Positions 49,087-57,290 of a DNA stretch of 64,000 bases are shown here, in pieces. The stretch is taken from the NCBI GenBank assembly GCA_964593865.1, contig CAZQKE010000093.1, positions 1-64,000 of the forward strand. The letters run 5' to 3'. The translations under genes were made by a program, and so were the position numbers. The DNA comes from CAZQKE01 sp964593865 (lineage in GTDB: Bacteria; Chloroflexota; Anaerolineae; JAAYZQ01). Below the pieces are notes generated by a model. The model did no database searches and was not told the origin of the DNA. It worked only from the letters and a program-made list of their open reading frames with translations. Position 1 is the first letter of the stretch. Each line of letters begins with the position of its first letter.

Positions 49087-50764
49087 ATGCCCCAACTGCC
49101 GTTACCGCGAAAAACTCACCCGGCCCCTGCTTTCCTGCCCCGCCTGCGGGGGCGAATGGCTGGATGTGCGTTACGACTACGAATCCCTCCGGAAGCAGCT
49201 GCCCGACCTGCTATCCACCCGGCCCTTCACGATGTGGCGATATTGGGACCTGCTCCCCTTGCGCGATCCATCCAACATCCTAACCATGGGCGAAGGGGGC
49301 ACACCTTTGCTGCGGGCGGTGAACCTGGGAATGATGCTGGGGCGGCCCAACATCTTTGTCAAAGATGAGCGGCAAGGACCAACCGGTTCCTTCAAAGACC
49401 GCCAAGCCTCCCTGGCCATCTCGGTCATGAAGGAGCAAGACATCACCGAAGCGGTCGTGGCCTCCACCGGCAACGTAGCCATTTCCTACTCGGCCTACTC
49501 GGCGTTGGCCGGGATCAAAATGTGGACCTTCCTGACCAGCAGCGTCCCGGCGGATAAAATGCGCGAAGTGGCCCTCTACGGCTCCGAAGTGATCAAAGTG
49601 ACCGGGACCTACGACGAAACCAAAAAGGTCGCCGCCGATTTCGCACGGCATAAAGGGCTGCACCTGGACCGAGGCATCAAAAGCTTCGCCGCCAAAGAGA
49701 GCATGAAAACGGTCGCCTTTGAGATCGCCGAGCAGTTGGGAGCAGCCTTTGACTCTCCCCCCGGACAGACATATTTCCCTTCCCTGGGTTGCCGTCAACC
49801 CGTCCGCTGGCGCGCGCCCGATTGGTACTTCCAGGCCGTCAGCGGTGGGTTGGGACCGGTCGGGGTGTGGAAAGGCTTCAAGGAACTATACGACATGGGG
49901 TTCATTGATCGCATCCCCAAGCTGGCCTGCATCCAGACCAGCGGGTGCGCGCCGATGGTCCACTCCTTCCGCAAGGGCCTGGCCGAAGCGGAACCCGTCA
50001 CCAACCCCCAGACCCTGATCACCACCGTTGCCACCGGCTACCCCGGCCTGGCCTACACCTTCCTGCGACGGGCAATCTTGGAAACGGGCGGAGCCTTTGA
50101 AGCCGTCACCGATGAAGAAGCCTTCCGGGCCATGCACGTTATGGCCAAGATGGACGGGATCTCAATGGAACCGGCTGCAGGCTTGGCCTTCGCCGGGCTG
50201 TTCAAGATGGTCGGCCAGGGCATCATCAAACCCGATGACGTGGTCGTCGTCAACTGCTCCGGACACACCTTCCCCGTCGAGAAACATCTGCTGGGCGACA
50301 CCTGGGCGCGAAGCCTGGATGCCAGCAGCAAAGCGCGGGCGGCCATGACCGAAGAGGGCCTGCTGACCTCCCTGGACCAATTGGACACCCGCGTTCGCCG
50401 GATCGCCATCATTGAAGATGACCCCGACGCCCGCCGCCTCTTGCGCCGTGTCCTCCAGGCACGGGGGGACTACCAGATCGTGGAGGCCGCCGACGGCCGC
50501 GAAGGAATTGAAATCGTGCGCCAACAGCACCCCGACCTGGTGCTCTTGGACCTGATGATGCCGGGCGTAGACGGCTTTGAAGTGTTGGAAACCATCCGCG
50601 CCGATCCGGAATTGGAAGATACCCGCATCATCGTCATCACCGCCAAGACCCTTAGCGCAGGAGAACGTCGCCGACTGGCCGGGCAGATTGAGCTCCTCCT
50701 GCAAAAAGGGTCCTTCTTGGACGACGACCTTTTGGAAGAGATCCTAACCACATTGGGCGACTAG
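49067..50764 (+). CDS. Threonine synthase fused to a receiver domain
   Basis: 565 aa. Residues 1-435 are a PLP-dependent threonine synthase with an N-terminal zinc ribbon (CPNC/CPAC), GEGGTPLL, the PLP lysine Lys110 in GSFKDRQAS, ASTGNVAISYSAYS and QAVSGGLGPVGV. It should convert O-phosphohomoserine to threonine. Residues about 442-560 form a receiver domain: IIEDDPDARRLL, phosphoacceptor Asp495 in VLLDLMMPGVDG, Thr in VITAKT, Lys in LQKGSF. All phosphorylation residues are kept, although the Pro after Lys is Gly. The gene overlaps the hybrid kinase by 20 bp. Phosphorylation-dependent control of the enzyme is my inference; alternatively the receiver is a dimerisation or tethering module. Confidence 0.92.
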   Translation: MKEIWIECPNCRYREKLTRPLLSCPACGGEWLDVRYDYESLRKQLPDLLSTRPFTMWRYWDLLPLRDPSNILTMGEGGTPLLRAVNLGMMLGRPNIFVKDERQGPTGSFKDRQASLAISVMKEQDITEAVVASTGNVAISYSAYSALAGIKMWTFLTSSVPADKMREVALYGSEVIKVTGTYDETKKVAADFARHKGLHLDRGIKSFAAKESMKTVAFEIAEQLGAAFDSPPGQTYFPSLGCRQPVRWRAPDWYFQAVSGGLGPVGVWKGFKELYDMGFIDRIPKLACIQTSGCAPMVHSFRKGLAEAEPVTNPQTLITTVATGYPGLAYTFLRRAILETGGAFEAVTDEEAFRAMHVMAKMDGISMEPAAGLAFAGLFKMVGQGIIKPDDVVVVNCSGHTFPVEKHLLGDTWARSLDASSKARAAMTEEGLLTSLDQLDTRVRRIAIIEDDPDARRLLRRVLQARGDYQIVEAADGREGIEIVRQQHPDLVLLDLMMPGVDGFEVLETIRADPELEDTRIIVITAKTLSAGERRRLAGQIELLLQKGSFLDDDLLEEILTTLGD

Positions 50765-50781
50765 CAACCGGGAGGGGATAC

Positions 50782-51756
50782 ATGCACATTCTCGTCACCG
50801 GAGGGGCGGGGTACATCGGCAGCATCGTCGCCGAAGAACTGATCCGCCAGGGGGAACGCGTCACCGTCTTGGACAATCTCTCCCAGGGCCACCGGGCCGC
50901 CGTCCATCCCCAAGCAGCCTTTGTCTACGGTGACCTTGCCGACCGCCGCCTGCTGGACGACCTATTCGCCTCCAACCACTTTGACGCGGTAATGCACTTT
51001 GCCTCCTACACCCTGGTCGGCGATTCAATGCAGCATCCTTTCAAATACCTGGGCGATAACGTCCGCAATGGATTGAACCTGCTGGAAACGATGGTCCGAC
51101 ACGGCGTCCGCCGCTTCATCCTCTCCTCCACCGCCAACCTTTTCGACCGGCCCCGGCGCATCCCCATTGACGAGACGGAAGAGATCGTGCCCGGCAGCCC
51201 CTACGGCGAATCCAAATTCATTCTGGAACGGGTCCTCCACTGGCTGGACCGCACCCAGGGGCTGCGTTACGCTGCGTTGCGCTACTTTAACGCCGCCGGA
51301 GCCAGCGCAGAGCGGGGCGAAGACCACAACCCGGAGACCCACCTCATCCCCCTGGTGCTACAGGTCGCCCTGGGGCGGCGGGAGCAGATCGCCATCTTTG
51401 GCAACGACTACCCCACCCGCGATGGAACCTGCGTCCGCGATTACATCCACGTCCTGGACCTGGCCCAGGCCCACATCCTGGCCCTCCACGCCCTGGACGA
51501 CGGCAGCCGGACCTACAACCTGGGCAACGGTCAAGGCTATACCGTCCGCGAAGTCATCGAGACGGCCCGGCAGGTCACAGGCCATCCCATCCCGGCGGTG
51601 GACGCCCCCCGGCGGCCCGGCGACCCGGCGGAACTGGTCGCCAGCGCGGACAAAATCCGCCGCGAGCTGGGCTGGCAACCCCGCTACCCTTCCCTACGCG
51701 ACATCGTGCAAAGCGCGTGGGATTGGCACCGGACACACCCCCAGGGATACGCTTGA
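50782..51756 (+). CDS. galE: UDP-glucose 4-epimerase-like extended SDR
   Basis: 324 aa, the usual length for the family. It has the NAD-binding TGGAGYIGS motif, the active-site YxxxK in SPYGESK, ALRYFNAAGA, the RDYIHVLDLAQAH signature and YNLGNGQGYTVREV. The expected reaction is epimerisation of UDP-glucose/UDP-galactose, or a related UDP-sugar, feeding cell-envelope glycans. The Ser of the catalytic triad would be in LSSTANLFD, a slightly altered form of SSTAAVYG. The start follows GGGAGGGG. It lies 17 bp after the threonine synthase-receiver gene and precedes two glycosyltransferases. Confidence 0.92.
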   Translation: MHILVTGGAGYIGSIVAEELIRQGERVTVLDNLSQGHRAAVHPQAAFVYGDLADRRLLDDLFASNHFDAVMHFASYTLVGDSMQHPFKYLGDNVRNGLNLLETMVRHGVRRFILSSTANLFDRPRRIPIDETEEIVPGSPYGESKFILERVLHWLDRTQGLRYAALRYFNAAGASAERGEDHNPETHLIPLVLQVALGRREQIAIFGNDYPTRDGTCVRDYIHVLDLAQAHILALHALDDGSRTYNLGNGQGYTVREVIETARQVTGHPIPAVDAPRRPGDPAELVASADKIRRELGWQPRYPSLRDIVQSAWDWHRTHPQGYA

Positions 51757-51781
51757 CAGATCGCCCCGGCTGCGGTAGACT
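51753..51781 (+). promoter_or_regulatory. Promoter overlapping the galE stop codon
   Basis: A perfect TTGACA (its TGA is the galE stop), a 17-bp spacer and TAGACT. The predicted start site near 51788 gives a leader of about 248 bases before the glycosyltransferase start at 52036. In that leader ATCCTCACAG (about 51819-51828) and CTGTGGGAGGAT (about 51856-51867) could pair imperfectly; no known riboswitch is recognised. Confidence 0.7.
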
Positions 51782-52035
51782 GTTGTGGGGTCCTGATCGG
51801 ATGTAGGCTTGACCGCAGATCCTCACAGAAACGCGCAGACACCGTTTTGCGAGCCTGTGGGAGGATGTAGCATCATTTGCTCAAAACCTGTAGGGAAGTA
51901 GCGCAGGCGGCCGATGCCGTTCTCAGCACCGGGAACCGACGCCACCTTCCCGCCGATGTTTGCGGCAACGCACGGGTAACAAGCCCCGCCGAGTTCTTGT
52001 CTTGGCCGACTGCCGGTTAAACGAGGGTTTGCACC

Positions 52036-53175
52036 TTGCGAATCGCCATCAACGCCTGGTTCTTGAATCGTCCCGATACGGGCAGCGGCCAGTACCTTCA
52101 CGGTCTGCTAAGGGCCATGCCCGCCGTCGCAGCCCAGGATCGGTTCCTGCTGGTCGCCCCGCCGGACGCGGGCGCATTCCACGCGCCGGGGCTTCAGATT
52201 GAGCGTTGGCCCCTTCGCGCCCCGCGCCGGCAGAGCAACCTGGGTAAAGTGCTCTTTGAACAGATTGCCTTCCCCCGCATCTGCCGCCGCTGGGGCGCCG
52301 ACGTGGCCCACGTACCCTACTGGGGTTCACCCCTGGTTCCGACCGTGCCCACCGTCGTCACCATCCATGACATCATCCCCCGCCTGCTTCCGGCCTACCG
52401 GGGCAGCTCCCCGGTCCGCCTGTACACCCACCTGGTATCCGCTTCGGCGCGGCGGGCACAGGCGGTGCTCACCGATTCACAAGCCTCCCGGCAAGACATC
52501 ATCACCCACCTGGGCCTGCCGGAGGAACGGGTGCGGACCGTCTACCTGGGCGCGGACCCAAAGCTCGGCCCCCACCCCACACCGGAGGACCCGGCCATCC
52601 GCCGTCGCTACGGCCTACCCGACCGCTACGTCCTCTACCTGGCCGGACATGACGTGCGGAAAAATGTGGCCGCCCTGCTGCGGGCCTTTGCCGTCGTCGC
52701 CCGCGCCGATGACGACGTCGCCCTTGCCATCGGCGGCAAACTGCCCACCGGGAACGATCCCCTCTTTTTTGATCCGCGCCCCCTGACGGCGGAGCTGGGG
52801 TTGGAGGAACGGGTGCGTTTCATCGGTTGGGTGGAGGAAAGCCACAAAGCGGCCCTCTATCGCGGCGCGGCCTGCGCCGTCTTTGTTTCGCGCTACGAAG
52901 GATTCGGTCTGCCGGTGCTGGAGGCGTTGGCCTGCGGCGCACCGCTGGTCACCTCGGATGTCAGCTCCTTGCCGGAGCTTCTGGGCGATGCCGGGTTCGC
53001 CGTGGACCCCGATGATGAGCACGCCCTGGCCGGAGCGATCCTCTCCTGTCTGGTGGATGAGGACCTGGCCGCCGAGCTACGCCTCCGGGGGCCGCAACAG
53101 GCCGCCCGCTTCACCTGGCGGCGGACGGCAGAGGAAACCCTGGCAGTATATCGCTCGCTCCGGGCTTCGGCGTGA
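52036..53175 (+). CDS. Glycosyltransferase family 4 protein
   Basis: 379 aa, GT-B fold. The N terminus MRIAINAWFLNRPDTGSGQY (TTG initiation codon, GAGG upstream) contains the acceptor-site glycine loop. The C-terminal half has YLAGHDVRKNVAALLRAF, RFIGWV and the GT4 nucleotide-sugar signature RYEGFGLPVLEALACGAPLV followed by SSLPELLGDAG. It probably transfers a hexose to an envelope polysaccharide or glycolipid; donor and acceptor are unknown. The TTG start is supported because homologues begin at that sequence and no ATG is nearby. Repeat family B follows its stop. Confidence 0.88.
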   Translation: MRIAINAWFLNRPDTGSGQYLHGLLRAMPAVAAQDRFLLVAPPDAGAFHAPGLQIERWPLRAPRRQSNLGKVLFEQIAFPRICRRWGADVAHVPYWGSPLVPTVPTVVTIHDIIPRLLPAYRGSSPVRLYTHLVSASARRAQAVLTDSQASRQDIITHLGLPEERVRTVYLGADPKLGPHPTPEDPAIRRRYGLPDRYVLYLAGHDVRKNVAALLRAFAVVARADDDVALAIGGKLPTGNDPLFFDPRPLTAELGLEERVRFIGWVEESHKAALYRGAACAVFVSRYEGFGLPVLEALACGAPLVTSDVSSLPELLGDAGFAVDPDDEHALAGAILSCLVDEDLAAELRLRGPQQAARFTWRRTAEETLAVYRSLRASA

Positions 53176-53215
53176 CCCCCGGTGCGTCGCCGAGGAAGGC
53201 CCCGGAAAAGTAAAA

Positions 53216-53430
53216 AACCTTCGCGCCCTTTGCGTCTTGGCGGTTCAAAACCCGAACCGCGAAGGCGCAAAGGCCGCAAAGGAAAGAAAAAGAAAACCTT
53301 CGCGCCCTTCGCGTCTTGGCGGTTCAAAACCCGAACCGCGAAGGCGCAAAGGACGCAAAGGAAAGAAAAGTAAGAAAAACTTCGCGCCCTTCGCGTCTCG
53401 GCGGTTCAAAACCCGAACCGCAAAGGCAAA
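53216..53430 (+). repeat. Repeat family B, three tandem hairpin units
   Basis: Units start near 53216, 53295 and 53378 (spacing about 79 and 83 bp; the third is truncated). Each reads CCTTTGCGTCTTGGCGGTTC, an AAAACC loop and GAACCGCGAAGGCGCAAAGG: a 20-bp stem with 18 matches. An A/G-rich linker (AAAGGAAAGAAAAAG) separates the units. They lie between two glycosyltransferase genes. Confidence 0.92.
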
Positions 53431-53462
53431 GCGGCCGGTCCGTCATTTCCGAGGATGGTGAC

Positions 53463-54563
53463 GTGCGCGTCTTGATGGTATCCAAAGCCTGCGTGGTAGG
53501 CGTCTATCAGAAAAAGTTGGAGGAACTGGCCCGCCTGCCGGACCTGGAGCTGACCGTCGCCGTGCCTCCGGCCTGGCGCGACGAGCGGGGCGTCCTCCCC
53601 CTGGAACGCCGCTATACCGAAGGCTATGACCTGCGGGTGGAGCCGTTGGCCCTCAACGGCCATTTCCACCTGCACTTTTACCCCCGCCTGGGGCGGCTGA
53701 TGCGCCGCCTGCGGCCCCACCTGGTCCACATAGACGAAGAACCCTACAACCTGGCCACCGCCCACGCCCTGTGGTTGGCCCGCCGGGTAGGGGCCAAGAC
53801 CCTCTTTTTCTCCTGGCAAAACATCGCCCGCCGTTACCCACCGCCCTTTCGCTGGCTGGAACGCTACGTCCTGAGCCGCGCCGACCACGGCATCGTCGGC
53901 AACCGGGAAGCGGCAGAAGTATGGCGGTCCAAAGGCTACACCGGCCCCCTGACCGTCATCCCCCAATTCGGCGTAGACCCCACCACCTTTTGCCCTGCGC
54001 CCCGCCCGGCGGCGCAGCCCTTTACCGTCGGCTATGTGGGGCGGTTGGTGGAGGAAAAGGGCGTGGACCTGTTGCTGACGGCCCTGGCCGGATTAGAGGG
54101 GGATTGGCGGGCCAGCATCTTGGGCAGCGGCCCGGCCCGCGAGGCGTTGCAAGCCCAGGCCCAGGCCCTCGGCCTGGCCGGGCGCGTTGATTTTGAGGAA
54201 TGGATCGCTTCGGACCGATTGCCGGACCACTACCGCCGCTTGGACGCGCTGGTGCTCCCTTCGCGGACACGGCCCAATTGGAAAGAACAGTTCGGGCGGG
54301 TGCTGGTGGAGGCAATGGCCTGCGGTGTGCCGGTTATCGGCTCCGATTCGGGCGAGATCCCCCACGTCATCGGTGACGCGGGCCTCATCTTCCCCGAAGA
54401 TGAGGCCGACGCCCTTCGCGCCCACTTGAGCCGCCTGCTACACGACACCGATCTGCGGGCCGATCTGGCCCGGCGCGGGCGGGAACGGGTGTTGGCCCGC
54501 TACACCCAGGCCCAGATCGCCGCCCAGACCTACCGGGTCTACCGCAGATTGCTGCCCGGATAG
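53463..54563 (+). CDS. Glycosyltransferase family 4 protein
   Basis: 366 aa, GT-B fold. The N terminus VRVLMVSKACVVGVYQKKLE starts with GTG eight bases after GAGG. The donor-binding half carries VGYVGRLVEEKGVDLLLTAL, ILGSGPAREAL and PSRTRPNWKEQFGRVLVEAM with CGVPVIGSDSGEIPHVIGDAG. It likely acts in the same envelope glycan pathway as the upstream glycosyltransferase and epimerase. The frame is open back to an ATG at 53316, but that stretch is entirely repeat B sequence, so the GTG is the better start. Confidence 0.87.
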   Translation: MRVLMVSKACVVGVYQKKLEELARLPDLELTVAVPPAWRDERGVLPLERRYTEGYDLRVEPLALNGHFHLHFYPRLGRLMRRLRPHLVHIDEEPYNLATAHALWLARRVGAKTLFFSWQNIARRYPPPFRWLERYVLSRADHGIVGNREAAEVWRSKGYTGPLTVIPQFGVDPTTFCPAPRPAAQPFTVGYVGRLVEEKGVDLLLTALAGLEGDWRASILGSGPAREALQAQAQALGLAGRVDFEEWIASDRLPDHYRRLDALVLPSRTRPNWKEQFGRVLVEAMACGVPVIGSDSGEIPHVIGDAGLIFPEDEADALRAHLSRLLHDTDLRADLARRGRERVLARYTQAQIAAQTYRVYRRLLPG

Positions 54564-54609
54564 GGCATGGGGCGGGTATACCCACGCATCCGCCTTCAAC
54601 CCCTGGACG

Positions 54610-54690
54610 GCCGCAGGGCGCAAAAGCCTTCGGCCTTTCTTTGGCGTCCCTGCGGTTCAACTTCCCGGAACCGCAGAAAGCAAATCCTCG
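54610..54690 (+). repeat. Diverged copy of repeat family B
   Basis: CTTTCTTTGGCGTCCCTGCG, GTTCAACTTCCCGGAACCGC and AGAAAGCAAA follow the B pattern, with a GCGGTTC/GAACCGC stem. It lies in the 228-bp gap between the glycosyltransferase and tRNA-Gln. Confidence 0.55.
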
Positions 54691-54751
54691 GCGAACTCGG
54701 CCTCTGCAGTGTGGAATCTTGGAAACGCACTTGCCCTGCCCGCCCGGCGAT

Positions 54752-54780
54752 TTGTCAAAGCGGCGGCTTTGTGCTAAAAT
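54752..54780 (+). promoter_or_regulatory. Promoter of tRNA-Gln
   Basis: TTGTCA, a 17-bp spacer, an extended TGC and TAAAAT. The predicted start site is about five bases before the mature tRNA 5' end, as expected for a monocistronic tRNA. Confidence 0.8.
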
Positions 54781-54791
54781 GGTGTCGGCTG

Positions 54792-54865
54792 TGGGGGATC
54801 GTCTAATGGCAGGACGGATGACTCTGGATCATCTAGTCGGGGTTCGAATCCCTGTCCCCCAGCCA
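54792..54865 (+). tRNA. tRNA-Gln (anticodon CTG)
   Basis: A 74-base cloverleaf: acceptor TGGGGGA/TCCCCCA, D arm GTCT-AATGGCA-GGAC, anticodon arm GATGA-CTCTGGA-TCATC, T arm CGGGG-TTCGAAT-CCCTG, discriminator G and genome-encoded CCA. The anticodon loop reads C-T-CTG-G-A, which decodes CAG. The leading T of the acceptor is typical of glutamine tRNAs. Confidence 0.96.
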
Positions 54866-54867
54866 AA

Positions 54868-54901
54868 AACGGGCCGGATGTCGGTTGACATCCGGCCCGT
54901 T
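54868..54901 (-). terminator. Shared hairpin terminator, tRNA-Gln and carrier protein gene
   Basis: AACGGGCCGGATGTC-GGTT-GACATCCGGCCCGTT is a perfect 15-bp stem with a four-base loop. On the minus strand it is followed by a T run (CGTTTTTGG), ideal for terminating the fab/carboxylase operon. On the plus strand it directly follows the tRNA, with only weak T content after it. Confidence 0.85.
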
Positions 54902-54915
54902 CGCATAACCTCCTT

Positions 54916-55419
54916 TTAGGATAGATCTCCCAGCACGACCAGCGTTTCCCCCTGAGCAACATCCCGTTGCGGAGGACCGTGTATCCGCTCCACCACGGCA
55001 GAGCGAGGAGCACGCAGCTCCATTTTCATCTTCATAGATTCCATCACGGCGACTACCTGTCCTTCCTCCACCTGCTCGCCGACGGCAACCGGCAAAGCAA
55101 GCAACCGCCCCGGCAGGGGAGCGCACACGGCCAGGCAGGCATCCTCCCGGCCGGCACAGGCAACCGGTCGCCCCAGCTGCGGTCGCTGCAACTGCACCGT
55201 CACCGGGTAGATGCGGCCCTGAATCTCTACTTCATACCCTTCCCGGCCCCGATCTACAAAGAGAACGTAACCGCTCTCCCCCAGGTCTAGGGAATAGATG
55301 GGTAGCCCACCCACCTGCTCCAGGTCCACATACAGGGGCCGCCCGTTGACCCACACCAAGCGGTCGTGCTCTATCTCAATTTCATAGGCCCGTCCGGCAA
55401 CCGTAACCGTGTACTTCAC
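54916..55419 (-). CDS. Biotin carboxyl carrier protein of an acyl-CoA carboxylase
   Basis: 167 aa. The C-terminal biotinyl domain has the modification site VMESMKMKMELRAP, with biotin expected on the first Lys, preceded by APLPGRLLALPVAVGEQVEEG. The N-terminal 90 residues form a separate beta-rich region, as in carriers that pair with PccB/MmdA-type subunits. It would shuttle carboxybiotin from a biotin carboxylase (not in this window) to the carboxyltransferase encoded two genes upstream. The start is GTG, with AGGTGA spanning the stop of the preceding small gene, so the two are coupled. This is the last gene of the operon, followed by the terminator. Confidence 0.9.
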   Translation of the reverse strand: MKYTVTVAGRAYEIEIEHDRLVWVNGRPLYVDLEQVGGLPIYSLDLGESGYVLFVDRGREGYEVEIQGRIYPVTVQLQRPQLGRPVACAGREDACLAVCAPLPGRLLALPVAVGEQVEEGQVVAVMESMKMKMELRAPRSAVVERIHGPPQRDVAQGETLVVLGDLS

Positions 55420-55423
55420 GCCA

Positions 55424-55651
55424 TCACCTGCCGAAAGGAGCCGATCCCATCAGCCCTTCAACGCGGGCGACCGTCCGCCAGTGGGTGCTTTTGGGAGCAG
55501 GCGGTGGGTCCTGTTGTTGCACATGACGCCGATACTCGACCAATGTAGCGGCCAGGGCCGCGGCCAGAAAGGTATCTTCATCGGTCGCAGCCGCGACGGA
55601 ACGCTGCGCCTCATGCCTTTCCGCTTTGAGCATGGTTCCCAGCGAAAACAT
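55424..55651 (-). CDS. Small conserved-looking protein of the carboxylase operon
   Basis: 75 aa. A helical Ala-rich core (DEDTFLAAALAATLVEYRRHV), a Pro-rich linker and a C-terminal WRTVARVEGLMG follow one another. The Trp-containing C-terminal patch resembles short proteins found beside decarboxylase/acyl-CoA carboxylase subunits; I know no fixed name for it. It lies four bases before the carrier gene and about 100 bases after the carboxyltransferase. The start has a strong GGAGGAGGAAA. It could be a small accessory (epsilon- or linker-like) subunit. No membrane helix is evident, so it is not a typical OadG. Confidence 0.65.
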   Translation of the reverse strand: MFSLGTMLKAERHEAQRSVAAATDEDTFLAAALAATLVEYRRHVQQQDPPPAPKSTHWRTVARVEGLMGSAPFGR

Positions 55652-55754
55652 CTGCTTTCCTCCTCCCCTGATAGGTTACCCAGAGACAAGCGCACTTGCG
55701 AATTCTCCCTGCGCCGAGAACGATACATGTGTTTTCGCCCCGCGGGGCAGGTCA

Positions 55755-57290
55755 TCACAACGGAATGTTGCCGTGCTTCTTGGCCGGCAATGACGCCCGT
55801 TTGTTGAGAAGCAGCCGCAGGGCGGTGATGAGGCGAGGTCGGGTTTCGCGGGGGGCGATGACCGCGTCCAGATAGCCCCGCGCTGCTGCCACATAAGGGT
55901 TGGCAAACCGCTCCCGGTATTCGGCGATGAGGGTTGCCCGTAGGGCATCCGGGTCCTCGGCGGCGGCCAACTCTCGGCGATAGAGAACGTTGACCGCGCC
56001 CTCCGGCCCCATAACGGCGATCTCGGCCCCCGGCCAGGCCAGGTTTACGTCGCTGCGCAGGTGCTTGGAACTCATCACGATATAGGCCCCGCCATAGGCT
56101 TTGCGCGTGACCACGGCCAGCTTGGGCACGGTTGCCTCGGCGTAGGCAAAGAGCATCTTGGCCCCATGGCGGATGATGCCGCCGTGCTCCTGATCCACCC
56201 CCGGCAAAAAGCCGGGGGTGTCGGTCAGCGTCAGCAGGGGGATGTTGAAGCAATCGCAGAAGCGGATGAACCGTGCCCCTTTGTCGCTGGCGTTGATGTC
56301 CAAAACCCCGGCCAGGGCCTGGGGTTGCTGGGCGACAACACCCACCGGATAACCGTCGAGCCGGGCAAAGCCCACCAGCAGGTTGGGCGCAAAGTGGGCG
56401 TGGACTTCAAAAAAGTCGCCGTCGTCCACCACCGCCTTGATGACGCGGCGCATGTCGTAGGCCAGGTCGGGGGCGGGAGGGATGATCTCGTCCAGTTCCG
56501 GGGCCAAGCGGTCGGGGCTGTCGGTGGGTTCCCGACGGGGTGGGTCATCGGCGTTGTTGGCAGGCAGGAAGCTCAACAGCCGTCGGACCTCGGCCAGGGT
56601 TGTATCTTCATCGGGACAGACAAAGTGGGCGACTCCGCTCTTTTGGCCGTGAACCTCTGCGCCGCCCAGTTCCTCCGCCCCGATCTCTTCACGGGTGACG
56701 GCCTTGACCACTCCCGGCCCGGTGATGAACATGTTGCTCGTGCCCTGGGCCATGAACACAAAATCGGTGATGGCCGGGCTATAGACCGCGCCTCCGGCGC
56801 AAGGCCCCAGGATGACCGAGATCTGGGGAATGACACCGGAGGCGATGGTGTTGCGGTAAAAGATCTCGCCGTAAGCGGCCAGGGCGTCCACCCCTTCCTG
56901 GATGCGCGCCCCGCCCGAATCGTTGAGGCCGATGAGGGGCAGGCCGTTGCGCAGGGCCAGGTCTATCACTTTGCAGATCTTGCGCCCGTGAACGGCCCCC
57001 ACCGAACCGCCCAAGACGGTGAAATCTTGGGCATAGACGCAGACCTCCCGCCCGTCGATCCGCCCCCAACCGGTCACGACGCTATCGCCCGGTTTGTCCG
57101 TCGGCCCATCCGCCTCTACACGACGGGCCAGGGTGTCTATTTCCTGGAACGTGCCGGGATCTAGCAGGATCTCCAATCGTTCACGGGCGGTGTACTTGCC
57201 CCTGGCGTGTTGACGGTCAATGCGTTTCTGCCCGCCGCCGCGGCGGGCTTGTGCTTCCAAAGCACGCAAACGTTCGACCGGATCGCTCAT
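55755..57290 (-). CDS. Acyl-CoA carboxylase carboxyltransferase subunit (PccB/MmdA type)
   Basis: 511 aa, normal for the family. It contains crotonase-fold carboxyltransferase halves with QHARGKYTARERLEILLDPG, NDSGGARIQEGVDAL, GPCAGGAVYSPAITDF, DTPGFLPGVDQEHGGIIRHG and KAYGGAYIVMSSKHL. It transfers the carboxyl from biotin to an acyl-CoA such as acetyl- or propionyl-CoA; specificity cannot be fixed from sequence. Placed after fabF and fabH and with no separate accA/accD, it could serve as the malonyl-CoA-forming enzyme of fatty-acid synthesis. The ATG overlaps the fabH stop (ATGA). Confidence 0.93.
   Translation of the reverse strand: MSDPVERLRALEAQARRGGGQKRIDRQHARGKYTARERLEILLDPGTFQEIDTLARRVEADGPTDKPGDSVVTGWGRIDGREVCVYAQDFTVLGGSVGAVHGRKICKVIDLALRNGLPLIGLNDSGGARIQEGVDALAAYGEIFYRNTIASGVIPQISVILGPCAGGAVYSPAITDFVFMAQGTSNMFITGPGVVKAVTREEIGAEELGGAEVHGQKSGVAHFVCPDEDTTLAEVRRLLSFLPANNADDPPRREPTDSPDRLAPELDEIIPPAPDLAYDMRRVIKAVVDDGDFFEVHAHFAPNLLVGFARLDGYPVGVVAQQPQALAGVLDINASDKGARFIRFCDCFNIPLLTLTDTPGFLPGVDQEHGGIIRHGAKMLFAYAEATVPKLAVVTRKAYGGAYIVMSSKHLRSDVNLAWPGAEIAVMGPEGAVNVLYRRELAAAEDPDALRATLIAEYRERFANPYVAAARGYLDAVIAPRETRPRLITALRLLLNKRASLPAKKHGNIPL

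Noticed and set aside
53216..53430. Possible CRISPR array
   Set aside because: Only three long units whose separators are A/G-rich repeats rather than unique spacers, with an internal hairpin larger than CRISPR repeats and no cas genes.
53316..53462. ATG-initiated N-terminal extension of the second glycosyltransferase
   Set aside because: The segment is entirely family B repeat sequence, and a GTG with a good ribosome binding site follows at 53463.
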